Origin: Candidatus Aminicenantota bacterium
GTDB taxonomy: Bacteria; Acidobacteriota; Aminicenantia; Aminicenantales; UBA4085
Assembly (NCBI GenBank): GCA_003141555.1
Contig: PLMN01000007.1
Location: 132,514 to 196,513 of the forward strand
Direction: 5' to 3'
DNA length: 64,000 nt
Part shown: in pieces, positions 41,116 to 50,252 of the stretch
Numbering within the stretch: position 1 is the stretch's first letter
How the letters are laid out: each line of letters opens with the position of its first letter
Translations under genes and position numbers: made by a program
The notes under the pieces: generated by a model
The model's input: only the letters and a program-made list of their open reading frames with translations
What the model was told of the DNA's origin: nothing
The model's database searches: none

Positions 41116-41874
41116 ATGACACCCGACGAACCGCGCCCCGCGCTTCCCCGCTCGCCCGTCCCCGCCGCGGCCGGGGACGCGGACTCCCGGGATTATTTCA
41201 GGAAGATCCACGAGACCTACCAGAAATCGGCCGAGCGCGGCGACATCCTCGGCGTCCACGAAAGAATCAAAAAAGCGATCGGGCCCCAATTGGGCGGGCT
41301 CGTCCTGGACATCGGCTCGAGCGGCGTTCCGGACTTCCAGACGGACGCGACGCGGACGGTGATCTCCTTCGATTATGTCTTCGAATCGCTCCGCGACTCC
41401 CCCGCGAAGGCGGTCTGGAGCGTGGCGGGCGACATGCACGCCCTCCCCTTCGCCGCCGGCTGCCTCGACCGGATCATCATCCAGTACGTCATTCACTATG
41501 TGACCGAAAAGCGCTTCGGCGAAAGCCTGCGCGGCGTCCGGACGATCATGGCCGAGATGTCCCGGGCCCTCAAGAAGGGAGGGAGCATCCACCTCGTGGA
41601 CTCGACGACCTTCCCCATCCTTGAAATCGCCCAGCGCGCCCTTTATGGTCTCTCCTTCACGTCGCTGAAAGCCCTGGACAAACCCATGGTCTATATCTTC
41701 TCCGCGAAAACCCTCTGCCGCCTTCTGGCCGACCAGGGTCTCGCGCCCCGGAGCATCCGGACGGTCGAATGGGGAGAGATGCGCGTCGCCGGACAATCCG
41801 TTTTCCCCGGCCTGCGGTTTCCCTTGAAATATACGCCCGTCCGTTGCAGAATCATTACGGCCGTCAAGTCATGA
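41116..41874 (+). CDS. Class I methyltransferase-like protein
   Basis: 252 aa from the ATG at 41116 (a GTG start at 41089 would lie inside the promoter). LVLDIGSSGVPDFQTD is a modified SAM motif I, FDYVFESLRD stands at motif II, and GDMHALPFAAGCLDRIIIQYV and MSRALKKGGSIHLVDS are methyltransf_11 post-motifs. The GSSG replaces the usual GCGxG, so activity is likely but somewhat altered. An N-terminal proline-rich tail precedes the domain. Acceptor unknown; it sits between a PP-loop ATPase and a polysaccharide deacetylase. Confidence 0.78.
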   Translation: MTPDEPRPALPRSPVPAAAGDADSRDYFRKIHETYQKSAERGDILGVHERIKKAIGPQLGGLVLDIGSSGVPDFQTDATRTVISFDYVFESLRDSPAKAVWSVAGDMHALPFAAGCLDRIIIQYVIHYVTEKRFGESLRGVRTIMAEMSRALKKGGSIHLVDSTTFPILEIAQRALYGLSFTSLKALDKPMVYIFSAKTLCRLLADQGLAPRSIRTVEWGEMRVAGQSVFPGLRFPLKYTPVRCRIITAVKS

Positions 41875-41887
41875 CGGCGGCCCGCTG

Positions 41888-41983
41888 ATGATCGGATTCA
41901 TGTCTCGTCGGACGACGGCCAGGGCGTTCGCGACCTCCCTGTTCTCCGGCTTCGAGCGGGCCCTCTTCCCCGACTGGCGCTGA
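41888..41983 (+). CDS. Possible small basic peptide ORF (31 aa)
   Basis: The frame opens MIGFMSRRTTARAF and ends ERALFPDWR, just 15 bases before the deacetylase start. No ribosome site is obvious. It may be a remnant or chance frame. Confidence 0.2.
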   Translation: MIGFMSRRTTARAFATSLFSGFERALFPDWR

Positions 41984-41998
41984 GCGAAGGAGCGGACC

Positions 41999-42829
41999 AT
42001 GGAAGGAATCTACCTGTTCAGCATCGACCTCGAGGATGTCCGCTTCCAGATGGCGGACGGGCGGCGCTACCCGGAGCGGGTGCCGGTGAACGCCCGCCGC
42101 TACCTCGCCTGGCTGAAGGCCCGGGATTTCCGCTGCACGTTTTTCGCCGCCGGGGACGTGGCCGAGGCCTATCCGGACCTCATCCGGGAGATCCTGGGCG
42201 AAGGCCACGAGGTCGGCTGCCACACGTCGCGGCACGTGCCCCTCGACCGGCGAACGCCGGGCGAATTCCGCGACGACCTCGCGGCGAACATGGACGCCCT
42301 GCGCCGCGCCGGGGCGAAGGAGATCCGGGGTTTCCGGGCGCCCATCTTCTCCCTGACGGCGGCCACCGCCTGGGCCTACCCCGTCCTTCGCGAGCTCGGC
42401 TTCTCCTATTCGAGCTCGGTCCTTCCGGCCAAGAACCCGTTCTACGGCTGGCCGGGCTTCGGCCCCGGGCCCAAATACATGGAGGGGATCTGGGAGCTGC
42501 CCATGTCCGTCGCCCGGTTCGGGCCTTATGTCGTCCCGCCCGCGGGCGGCGTCTATTTCCGCGTCCTCCCCCGGCCGTTCGTCCTGCGCGCCGCGGCGAA
42601 GCGGCGCGGGGAGGGACGCCCGCTCCTCGGCTACTGCCATCCCTACGACATCGACACGGAACAGGAGCGGTTCATGCACCCCGACATCGACGACAGCCGG
42701 TTTTACAACTTCCTGATGTACTACAACCGGGGGGCCGTATTTTCGCGGCTCGAGGCCGTGCTGAAAAAGGGATTCAGGATCGTCACCTACGCCGAATACG
42801 TCGCGACGCTGACTATTCCATCCGCTTGA
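41999..42829 (+). CDS. Polysaccharide deacetylase (NodB homology domain)
   Basis: 276 aa. The NodB blocks are FSIDLEDV (catalytic Asp), GHEVGCHTSRHVPL (metal His motif H-x3-H), IRGFRAPIFSLT (RAP motif), LGFSYSSSVLP and LLGYCHPYDID. This is the exopolysaccharide-associated deacetylase type found beside FemAB and GT genes. It removes N-acetyl (or O-acetyl) groups from glycans or lipid-linked sugars in the cytosol or periplasm; no signal peptide is visible. It ends 17 bases into the convergent radical SAM gene. Confidence 0.9.
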   Translation: MEGIYLFSIDLEDVRFQMADGRRYPERVPVNARRYLAWLKARDFRCTFFAAGDVAEAYPDLIREILGEGHEVGCHTSRHVPLDRRTPGEFRDDLAANMDALRRAGAKEIRGFRAPIFSLTAATAWAYPVLRELGFSYSSSVLPAKNPFYGWPGFGPGPKYMEGIWELPMSVARFGPYVVPPAGGVYFRVLPRPFVLRAAAKRRGEGRPLLGYCHPYDIDTEQERFMHPDIDDSRFYNFLMYYNRGAVFSRLEAVLKKGFRIVTYAEYVATLTIPSA

Positions 42830-43790
42830 GGAGGGCGCGGCCCAGGTATTCCCGGGGGATGCCGAGGATTTGCTTCCGCCACAGGCGGTCGCACCGGCCG
42901 CAGGTTTCCAGATCCTCGATGTCGCCCTTGAGGATCTTCTCCCGCAGGGCGACCATCCGGTCGTTGTTCCAGATCGCGGCGATCGAGGTCTCCCGCGCGT
43001 TCCCGAGCGTATAATATCCGAAAAAATCCTGGGTGCAGGGGAGAACCGATCCATCCCAGAAGACGATCAGGGCGTGCCAGAGGAACGTGCACGGGGAATA
43101 CGCTTCCCGGCGCGCGATTCCGCCGGCTTCGCCGGCCCAGTTGTGGTACTCCTTGACGACGATCCGGTCGAGGGGCAGGCCCCGGAACCGGGCTTCGAAG
43201 GCCGCCCGGGACCGCGCCGCGCTCTCGCCCAGGCCGGGCATGTCGATCAGCTCGATGAGCGTCACGGGCTTGCGGGCGCCGAGCTCTTTCTTGATTTCCA
43301 GGAAGCGGACGATGTTTCCCACCGTCGTCTCGAATTCGGCGTTGACCCGGGTCTTCTCATAGGTTTCGGCGTCGAAGCCGTCGAACGAGAAGGCGAACTG
43401 GTCGATCCCCGAGGCGATCAGGCGCCGGGCCTTGTCCTCGTCGAGCAGGGTCCCGTTCGTATGGAACCGGGTGACGAGGCCGGCGGCGTGGGCGTACGCG
43501 ACCATGTCGAAGAACTCGGGATGGAGCAGGGATTCGCCGCGGTGGAGGAGATGGACGTCGAAGGCGAAGTCCTTGACCTCGTCGACGATCTTCCGGAACA
43601 GGGCGAAGTCCATGAAGCCCTTCTGGGCTTTGGTCAGCTCCTTGTTGGGGCACATGACGCAGCGCAGGTTGCAGACGCTCGTCGGCTCGATCCAGAGCCG
43701 CGTGGGAAGATAGGGCAGGCGGGTCCTCTTCCGCTTGTAATTCCAGAAGATGGCCGCCAGGCGGCGATAATAGGACATCCGGGTTTTCAT
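42813..43790 (-). CDS. Radical SAM/SPASM-type enzyme
   Basis: 325 aa from the ATG at 43790. The radical SAM cluster motif C-x3-C-x2-C is in TSVCNLRCVMCPNK, preceded by LWIEPT. A C-terminal SPASM-like cysteine set is visible in GSVLPCTQDFFGYYTLGNA and DLETCGRCDRLW, suggesting a second Fe-S cluster. Such enzymes modify peptides, sugars or lipids; adjacent glycan genes favour a sugar or lipid substrate. The ORF extends to 44318, but the true start is set by the promoter at 43805-43833. It overlaps the deacetylase 3' end. Confidence 0.88.
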   Translation of the reverse strand: MKTRMSYYRRLAAIFWNYKRKRTRLPYLPTRLWIEPTSVCNLRCVMCPNKELTKAQKGFMDFALFRKIVDEVKDFAFDVHLLHRGESLLHPEFFDMVAYAHAAGLVTRFHTNGTLLDEDKARRLIASGIDQFAFSFDGFDAETYEKTRVNAEFETTVGNIVRFLEIKKELGARKPVTLIELIDMPGLGESAARSRAAFEARFRGLPLDRIVVKEYHNWAGEAGGIARREAYSPCTFLWHALIVFWDGSVLPCTQDFFGYYTLGNARETSIAAIWNNDRMVALREKILKGDIEDLETCGRCDRLWRKQILGIPREYLGRALLKRME

Positions 43791-43804
43791 GGTCAGACCG
43801 GGCC

Positions 43805-43833
43805 ATTTTAGCCGGAAACGCGAATTGTGTCCA
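43805..43833 (-). promoter_or_regulatory. Promoter of the radical SAM gene
   Basis: Minus-strand TGGACA (43828-43833), 17-bp spacer, TAAAAT (43805-43810); ATG 14 bases after the -10. It is divergent from the promoter at 43855-43883. Confidence 0.65.
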
Positions 43834-43854
43834 CGGCGGCGCCCCTCCTTCGCC

Positions 43855-43883
43855 TTGAAACAACCCCGGTCTTGAGATATCAT
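43855..43883 (+). promoter_or_regulatory. Promoter of the GT39 gene at 43902
   Basis: TTGAAA (43855-43860), 17-bp spacer, TATCAT (43878-43883); ATG 18 bases after the -10. Confidence 0.65.
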
Positions 43884-43901
43884 CGGCCCGCAAAATCGAT
43901 C

Positions 43902-46277
43902 ATGACGGACCTTCAAAGCCGGGCGACGACACGGGACCTGAGGACGATCCAGGTCATTTCCTACATCTTCCTCGTCCTCCTCTGGTTCAAGGGCAACTAC
44001 CCGCTGATGAAGGGGATTCCGGTTTCCCCTCTGATTCCCCTGCTCACCCTCATCGCCGCCACGGCCGTCCGGGCCTGGATCCGCTGGAAGGCCACCCCGC
44101 GGCCGAAGATGAGGCTCAAGCTCACCCGGGATTGGACGATCATCGCCCTCATCATCGTCCTGGCCGCGGCCGTCCACGTCCCCTATTTCGTCCACAGCTT
44201 CGGCCTCATGGACAGCGACGAGGCCATCCCCGCCCTCCAGGGAAAGCATATCGCCGAAGGGAAGCTTCCGACCGTCTTCTATTACGGCGCCCTCTTCCAG
44301 GGCAGCCTGCCCCAGCATCTATATGCCTTGTTTTTCAGGATCTTCGGCTATTCCGTGTTCATGACGAAGCTGGCGGCCTTCCTGGCCTTTGCCGCCTTTC
44401 TCGCCGTCCAATATCTGCTCCTGAAGAGGATCTTTTCGCAGGGATTCGCCCTGATCGTAGCCCTGTTTTATATGCTGCCGTTCCATGACCTCATCCTGGC
44501 CAGCTTCGACGTCGGCTCGGGATTCGCCGTCGTCTTCCTCTTGGGCGGCGTGATCTTCACCCTGACCGAGCGCATCTGCGCGGAGGGAAAGGACGATCTC
44601 CTGGCGACGCTCGGCTTCCTCCTTGGCCTGACCTTCTGGACCCACCAGATCACGATCATCTTCATCCTCACGGCCGGCGTCTTTCTCCTCCTGCGCTACA
44701 AATTCCGGATCAAGGCCTATCTCAAGCTCGCCGGCTACTTCATCCTCGGCTTCCTCCCCGCCCTGGTGAGCGAAATCTATTGGAATTTCCCCATCGTCCG
44801 CGCGCTGCTCCAGGGGGATTCGACGGGGAAGCTGAGCCAGGCCAAGCTGGCCAACGGGACCGCGCTCGCGCTTGATCTCTTTTCCTCGGGCCCGAAGCCG
44901 GCCAGCATCATCTATCTCCTCGTCCTCGGCCTGGGCCTCGTCCTCCTCGCGGCCCGGGCGGTCCGGGCGAAGAAGTTCGCGAGCCAGGGATTGTTCGTCG
45001 TCTACACTCTGGCCTACGCGGCGGTCTACTTCATTTCGGGCTTCAGCTCCTCGAACATCATCCGCTATCTCTTCATCCTCTATATCGTGCTGCCCGTCCT
45101 GTTCGCCGGGGCCTTCCTCTGGATCAAGCCCGAAAAGCTCCGGCTGGCGGCGACGGCGGCGTTCATCCTGGTCATGTTCCTGGCCAGCCAGGCCGGGGCC
45201 AGCCTGGTCCATTACCGGTCGATTGTAGACCACGACGCGGACCTCCGGAGCGTCCTGGCCGCGGTGGACGCGACCGGCGAGAAATACTGGAAGGGCAACT
45301 ACTGGCACTCCTACCTGCTCAATGCCGTCTCGAAGGAGCGGATCATTGTCGCCTCGACGACCGTGGAGCGCTATCAGTACTACCAGCTCCTCTACGACAC
45401 GGAATCAACGCACGCCAATCGGATCTTCCTCAGGGATGTCCCCCAGCAAGTCCAAAAGGCGCTGGACTTCACCGAGCTCCTGCGCCGGCTGGGAAAGACG
45501 TTCGAAACGAAAGCGATCGGGGACTGGCTCCTCGTCTATGGCGTCAAGGGCGAGGTCTTTGATAAGAACCTGCTCTTCCCGCCCGACAACGTCCCGGAAG
45601 TGACGCTGGCCGGCATCGCGGCGGATCCTTACAGCCTCGTGCTCGACTTCTCCGCAAAGGCACCTATCGCGGTCGGCGGCTACCGGGTGAACGTCTCGAT
45701 CCCGGGCTTCTGCGCGCTGTTCACCCCCCTGGAGCCGGGCAGCCGCTTCAAGGTCCGGATCCCCTTTCCCCCGGACCGGCACGTCCGCCTGCGGTACTAT
45801 CTGGACTATGAAGGCCTCGTCCTCGATCCCACGGCCCGGGAGATCGATTGCGACCTGCCGGCGCCTCCGCCGGGGGCGATACGCAACGATCTCGAATTCC
45901 TTTCGGGATTCGGGCCACGGGAGCGGGCCACGGGCAACGACTGGCAGTCCCTCGAGCGCGACGTCCGCTTCCGGATCAACCGTCCCCTGGACGGGACGGC
46001 GAAGATCACCCTGGGCCTGTTCTCGCCGTTCATGTTCGAGGACGTCTGGTGGCACGGCGATTTCGCCCAGAAGGTGGAGATCCTCGTCGACGGCCGGACG
46101 TACGCCCGCAAGACCCTGAAGGACGGATTCAATACCCTGACGATCGAGGGCCGCTTTCCGCCCGGGCCGGACGGTTCGGTCCCGGTCGAGCTGAAATTCC
46201 GCTATCAACTCCTGGTCTCGCTCGCCCGGGACCACTGGAAGACGGCCGCTTACCTGGCTTCGCTGACGCTCGACTGA
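43902..46277 (+). CDS. GT39/PMT-like integral membrane glycosyltransferase
   Basis: 791 aa from the ATG at 43902. Several N-terminal membrane helices precede the first extracytoplasmic loop with FGLMDSDEAIPALQGKH, where the acidic DE pair is typical of ArnT/PMT enzymes. About ten helices run to residue 450 (LVLGLGLVLLAARAV, FILYIVLPVLFAGAF). The C-terminal third is soluble with two beta-rich modules. It transfers sugar from a polyprenyl-phosphate donor to lipid or protein in the periplasm. Its 3' end overlaps the convergent GT2 gene by 28 bases. Confidence 0.8.
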   Translation: MTDLQSRATTRDLRTIQVISYIFLVLLWFKGNYPLMKGIPVSPLIPLLTLIAATAVRAWIRWKATPRPKMRLKLTRDWTIIALIIVLAAAVHVPYFVHSFGLMDSDEAIPALQGKHIAEGKLPTVFYYGALFQGSLPQHLYALFFRIFGYSVFMTKLAAFLAFAAFLAVQYLLLKRIFSQGFALIVALFYMLPFHDLILASFDVGSGFAVVFLLGGVIFTLTERICAEGKDDLLATLGFLLGLTFWTHQITIIFILTAGVFLLLRYKFRIKAYLKLAGYFILGFLPALVSEIYWNFPIVRALLQGDSTGKLSQAKLANGTALALDLFSSGPKPASIIYLLVLGLGLVLLAARAVRAKKFASQGLFVVYTLAYAAVYFISGFSSSNIIRYLFILYIVLPVLFAGAFLWIKPEKLRLAATAAFILVMFLASQAGASLVHYRSIVDHDADLRSVLAAVDATGEKYWKGNYWHSYLLNAVSKERIIVASTTVERYQYYQLLYDTESTHANRIFLRDVPQQVQKALDFTELLRRLGKTFETKAIGDWLLVYGVKGEVFDKNLLFPPDNVPEVTLAGIAADPYSLVLDFSAKAPIAVGGYRVNVSIPGFCALFTPLEPGSRFKVRIPFPPDRHVRLRYYLDYEGLVLDPTAREIDCDLPAPPPGAIRNDLEFLSGFGPRERATGNDWQSLERDVRFRINRPLDGTAKITLGLFSPFMFEDVWWHGDFAQKVEILVDGRTYARKTLKDGFNTLTIEGRFPPGPDGSVPVELKFRYQLLVSLARDHWKTAAYLASLTLD

Positions 46278-47008
46278 AGCGCATACCGCCCCCGGCGAAG
46301 CGCCTTCCGGATTCTCAGGATCCCGGTGAATTCCTCCCAGGCGTCCCGCAGGAGCTTGACCGACGTGGCATAGGCCTCGTGCCGCTCGTTCCAGTCGATC
46401 GGGATCTCGGCGATCGCGAGGCCGTTGGCCCGGGCGATGGTCAACGCCTCCATATCCCAGGACCAGCGGTCTTCCCGGCTGACCGCCGAGATCGCCGCGA
46501 GCGCTCCCAGGTCGAACCCCTTGAATCCCGCGTCGGGGTCCTTCACCTTGAGCCGGGGCAGCAGCAGCCGGACGGCCAGGTGGTGGAGCTTCCCCATGAG
46601 GTCGCGCCGCCGGAGGCGCTTGACCCGCGAGGCGCGGAGGAAACGCGAACCGACGACGATCGGGACGGCCGCGAGGCGGTCCGCCATGTCCCGGATGCGG
46701 GACAGATCCGTCGTCTGGGGAAGGTCGAGGTCGGCGAAGATGAGGGCCCCGCCCGCCGCGCAGGCCGCGGCGGCGAACCGGACGGCGTAGCCCCGCCCCC
46801 GGTTGGGGGCATAGCCGATCACCCGGATCTCGGGCACGCCCCCGGCCAGCCGCTCCGCGGCCGCCCGCGAGCCGTCCGTGCTCCCGTCGTCGCAGAGGAC
46901 GATCTCGAAATCGCCCGGCCGGTCCCGTTCCAGGAAGGCCCGGAGGGCGAGGATATTCCCGGGGAGCTGTCCCCCGCTGTTATAAAACGGGACGACGAAA
47001 TGGAGCAC
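46250..47008 (-). CDS. Family 2 glycosyltransferase
   Basis: 252 aa. GT-A motifs are VVPFYNSGGQLPGNI, VLCDDGSTDGSRAA, IFADLDLPQTTDL and VKDPDAGFKGFDL. The C-terminus lacks membrane helices. This is the glycan-building or dolichyl-phosphoglucose-synthase-like type. Starts one base before the stop of the upstream epimerase gene, so the two are in one operon. Confidence 0.88.
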   Translation of the reverse strand: MLHFVVPFYNSGGQLPGNILALRAFLERDRPGDFEIVLCDDGSTDGSRAAAERLAGGVPEIRVIGYAPNRGRGYAVRFAAAACAAGGALIFADLDLPQTTDLSRIRDMADRLAAVPIVVGSRFLRASRVKRLRRRDLMGKLHHLAVRLLLPRLKVKDPDAGFKGFDLGALAAISAVSREDRWSWDMEALTIARANGLAIAEIPIDWNERHEAYATSVKLLRDAWEEFTGILRIRKALRRGRYALQSSVSEAR

Positions 47009-47929
47009 TCAACACCAGTACTCTTCGAGCTTCTGCTCGTCGGTCAGCGTCCGCCACCAGTCGGCGCAGAGCTTGATGCCCTCCTCGAGCGTCGTCTTCG
47101 ACACCCAGCCGAGCTCGTTCTCGGCCAGCCAATTGTGGACGCGCTTGATCTTGGGCTCGACCCGGGCCTGGGGGATGTAATCGATCTTGGCCGGGAAGTG
47201 CTTGACGACTTCCTTGGCGATCTCCTCGATCGTGATCGGACGGCCGCCGGTCAGGTTGTAGATCTTGTTTTCGGCGACGGGCTTGAGGGCCTGGACCTGG
47301 CCCTCGGCCAGATCGCCGACGTACATGAACTCCCGGAACTGTTTGCCGTCGCCCATGATGCTCAGCATCTTCATCTTCTCCGCCATCTCCATGAACGCCC
47401 GGACGACCAGGCCGCGCCACATCCGCTCGCCGTACGGGATTCCGTAGCGGAAGACCGTGTAACGGGGGCCCTTGTATTCGCTGAAGAAGGAGAAGCAGAG
47501 CATCTCCTGGCTGATCTTGCTCGCCCCGTAGATGGTGTTGATTTGCTCGAGGTTGAAAGGGCTCTTCTCGTTGACCATGTCCCCTTCCTGGGCCCCGGCG
47601 ACCCAGGTGCTCGAGGCGAGCATGACCCGCTCGACGTCGGCCTTCAGGACCGCGTTGAGGACGTTGAGGGTGCCTTTGACGTTCATGTCGAAGCAGAGGC
47701 GGGGCGATTCCGAGCACTTGCGGGCGTTGGCCACGGCGGCCAGGTGGTAGACGACGTTGTAGCTCTCGAAGCTGTTGCCGAGGTCCTCGCGGACGTCCTT
47801 CTGGATCCAGGGCACGTCCTGGACGGGGGGCCGCAGGTCGAGCACGGAGACGTCGTAGCCCCTGTCGAGGAGCTTCTGGACGAGATGGCTGCCGATGAAA
47901 CCGGAGCCGCCGGTGACGAGGATTTTCAT
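47009..47929 (-). CDS. NAD-dependent nucleotide-sugar epimerase (GalE-like)
   Basis: 306 aa. TGGSGFIGSHLVQKL is the Rossmann NAD site, VYHLAAVANARKC the second signature, and YGASKISQE the Y-x3-K catalytic pair. GDLAEGQVQALKP and YNLTGGRPITIEEIAKEV are conserved in UDP-glucose/UDP-GlcNAc 4-epimerase-like proteins. It makes a nucleotide sugar for the adjacent transferases; the exact epimer cannot be told. Confidence 0.9.
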   Translation of the reverse strand: MKILVTGGSGFIGSHLVQKLLDRGYDVSVLDLRPPVQDVPWIQKDVREDLGNSFESYNVVYHLAAVANARKCSESPRLCFDMNVKGTLNVLNAVLKADVERVMLASSTWVAGAQEGDMVNEKSPFNLEQINTIYGASKISQEMLCFSFFSEYKGPRYTVFRYGIPYGERMWRGLVVRAFMEMAEKMKMLSIMGDGKQFREFMYVGDLAEGQVQALKPVAENKIYNLTGGRPITIEEIAKEVVKHFPAKIDYIPQARVEPKIKRVHNWLAENELGWVSKTTLEEGIKLCADWWRTLTDEQKLEEYWC

Positions 47930-47981
47930 GGTCGAACCTCCTGAGTTCGGGTCCTTCCGGGCCCGCTCGGGGCGATCTTCC

Positions 47982-49457
47982 TCACCGCGTCCTCATGAAG
48001 AATCCCCGGCTGGGCAGGAACCTTTTCATCTTGTAAACGAAGTTTATGATACCTTCCCGGGCCGCCCGAATCAACGGGGGGAGATGGTAGGACGTCTTGG
48101 GCATGAGCTGGTACAGTCCGCGCGCGGCGTGGACCAGGGGATAAAAGGCCCGCGGCAGCCGGACATAGTAGTCGAAGAATCCCTGATAGCCGAAGAGCGT
48201 CCGTCCGGGAATCGTCGGGTGCTTGATGGTGATATTGGTGTAATAGATCTCGGCGTCGTCGATCGGGTGCTCGAGCCAGCCGTCGGCGATGCACTCCTCG
48301 CCGAGCCTGGTCCCGTGGAAGGGCATGTAGACCGTGCACATGATCCGGTCGGGCTGGAGGCGCCCGTTGAGGGCGATGGTCTCGCGGACCGTGGCCAGCG
48401 TCTCGCCCGGCAGGCCGATCATGTTGAAGCTCCCCGTCCGGATGCCGCCCTTACGGGCCTCGGTGAAAGCCCCGATGATCTGGTCGGTGGAGATGTTCCG
48501 TTGCAGGACGGCGTTCCGGATCTCGGGATTGCCGGCCTCGATGGCCATGTTCATGAAGTCGCAGCCGCCGTCGCGGAGGACCTTGACGGTCTCGGCGTCG
48601 ACCAGGTCGGGCCGGGTCTGGCAGAGGAACGGGATGGAATAGCGCTTCGCGTAGCGCTCGCAGAACTCCTTCAGCCGCTTCTTGTTCAGGGTGAACGACT
48701 CGTCCGAGAACGAGATGCGGGAGGGCTTGAACCGGGCGATGACCTCGTCGATCTCGGCGAAGACGCTCTCGATCGACCGGTAGCGGACGAACCGCCCCAG
48801 GCCCGAATAGATGTCCATGAGGAACTCGTTCTGGCAGTATGAGCAGGGGAATGGGCAGCCCCGCGAGGTGAGCATGTTGATGCCGTAGAGCTCGGCTTGG
48901 AGGCGGCCGGGAGCCATGATCGCCCGATCCGGGAACGGCAGGGTGTCGATCTCCTGGAGCAGCGGCCGCATGGGATTGCGGCGCGTCTCCCCGCCGCGCT
49001 TGACCCACAGGCCGGGGATGCCGCCGTAGTCCGAGCCCGCATCGAGGGCGGCCAGGAGATCGGTCATCGCCCCCTCGCCCTCGCCTCTGCAGAGGATGTC
49101 GACGCGCGGGTCGGCGATCGTGTCCTCGGGAGCGATCGTCGGATGGATGCCGCCGAAGACCGTCAGCGCGGCCGGCGCCTTGGCCCGGACCACCTCGGCC
49201 AGGACCGCCGAGATCGTGTAATTGACCGACATGACCGAGAACCCGACGACATCCGGGCGGAACGCCTCGAGCTTGGCCCCGAAGGCGGCCTTCATCACCC
49301 GGAACGGGTCGCCGGTGAGCGGCCGCTTGCGGAAGGGCGTGACCTCGAAGAACGCGGTCGCGTGGCCCGCGGCCTTGACCGCCGCGGCGATATACAGGAT
49401 GTTGAGCGGCTGTTCGCGGACGATATAGCCGGGGTAGACGAGGAGGACCCTTTTCAT
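47982..49457 (-). CDS. B12-binding-domain radical SAM enzyme
   Basis: 491 aa. An N-terminal cobalamin-binding Rossmann-like domain (RVLLVYPGYIVREQPLN, VVGFSVMSVNYT, VFGGIHPTIAPED) precedes the radical SAM domain with C-x3-C-x2-C in SRGCPFPCSYCQNEF. DFMNMAIEAGNPEIRNAVLQ and FNMIGLPGETLATVRE are family features. These enzymes often methylate or rearrange lipids and sugars. Overlaps the downstream-strand GT2 stop by 4 bases, so it is in the same minus-strand operon as GT9 and GT2. Confidence 0.9.
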   Translation of the reverse strand: MKRVLLVYPGYIVREQPLNILYIAAAVKAAGHATAFFEVTPFRKRPLTGDPFRVMKAAFGAKLEAFRPDVVGFSVMSVNYTISAVLAEVVRAKAPAALTVFGGIHPTIAPEDTIADPRVDILCRGEGEGAMTDLLAALDAGSDYGGIPGLWVKRGGETRRNPMRPLLQEIDTLPFPDRAIMAPGRLQAELYGINMLTSRGCPFPCSYCQNEFLMDIYSGLGRFVRYRSIESVFAEIDEVIARFKPSRISFSDESFTLNKKRLKEFCERYAKRYSIPFLCQTRPDLVDAETVKVLRDGGCDFMNMAIEAGNPEIRNAVLQRNISTDQIIGAFTEARKGGIRTGSFNMIGLPGETLATVRETIALNGRLQPDRIMCTVYMPFHGTRLGEECIADGWLEHPIDDAEIYYTNITIKHPTIPGRTLFGYQGFFDYYVRLPRAFYPLVHAARGLYQLMPKTSYHLPPLIRAAREGIINFVYKMKRFLPSRGFFMRTR

Positions 49458-50245
49458 GACGTCCGTCTCGCCAGCGGGACGGGCCCGTAGAATTTCGGAA
49501 ATTTGACGGCCATGAGCAGCGTCTCGAGGAGGGTCAGGGCGCTGAGCTTCGTCGTCCCGGCCCGCCGGTTGACGAACTCGATAGGCACTTCGACGACTTT
49601 CGCCCGGAGGAGCTGCATCTTGTAGAGGATCTCGAGGACGATCGACGGGCCCACGGAAATGAGGTCGTCGAGGTCGACGCGCTCCAGAATCTCGCGGCGG
49701 AACAGCCGGAATCCGGAGGAAACGTCGCGGACCGGCGTGTGGAAGCGGCGGCGGATGAAGCGGCGGACGCCCCAGGTGATCGCCCGCCGGACGATGCTCC
49801 GGTCCGAGTCCGATCCGCCAGCGACGAAGCGCGAGCCGATCGCCGCGTCCGCGACGTCTGCGACGACCAGGCCGTCCTTGACGGCCGAGTCGCCGGCTAC
49901 GGCGGCCAGAAGAGCGGGGATGAACCGGGGTTGGTGCGAGAAATCGGCGTCCATCTCGACCACGTAATCGGCCCCGAGGGCCAAGGCGGCCTTGAAGCCG
50001 TCGATCCCGGCCGCTCCCCGGCCGCGCCGCTTCGTCCGGATGAGGGCATGGACGCGCGGGTCGACGGCCGCGATCGCCTGGACCAAACGGCCGGTGCCGT
50101 CCGGGGAATTGTCGTCGGCGACGAGGACGTGGACGTCCGCCGGGACGGTGAGGGCCAGGATCTCGCGGATAAGAGCCTCGATGTTCCCGGCTTCGTTGTA
50201 AGTCGGAAGCAGGGCCACGAGGAGAGGGCGGCGCGGGTCGGTCAT
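49454..50245 (-). CDS. Polyprenyl-phosphate mannosyltransferase (DPM1-like GT2)
   Basis: 263 aa. LLPTYNEAGNIEALIREIL, LVADDNSPDGTGRLVQ, VVEMDADFSHQPRFIPALL and DVSSGFRLFRREILERV are the GT2 dolichol-phosphate-mannose synthase set. A C-terminal EFVNRRAGTTKLS segment matches too. It charges a polyprenyl phosphate with mannose or a related sugar, which fits the GT39 users in this window. Translationally coupled to the B12 radical SAM gene. Confidence 0.92.
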   Translation of the reverse strand: MTDPRRPLLVALLPTYNEAGNIEALIREILALTVPADVHVLVADDNSPDGTGRLVQAIAAVDPRVHALIRTKRRGRGAAGIDGFKAALALGADYVVEMDADFSHQPRFIPALLAAVAGDSAVKDGLVVADVADAAIGSRFVAGGSDSDRSIVRRAITWGVRRFIRRRFHTPVRDVSSGFRLFRREILERVDLDDLISVGPSIVLEILYKMQLLRAKVVEVPIEFVNRRAGTTKLSALTLLETLLMAVKFPKFYGPVPLARRTS

Positions 50246-50252
50246 GGATGGG

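Noticed and set aside
45848-47944. 698-codon plus-strand frame over the GT2 and epimerase genes
   Set aside because: Shadow; no family signal, biased composition, and two strong minus-strand genes beneath it.
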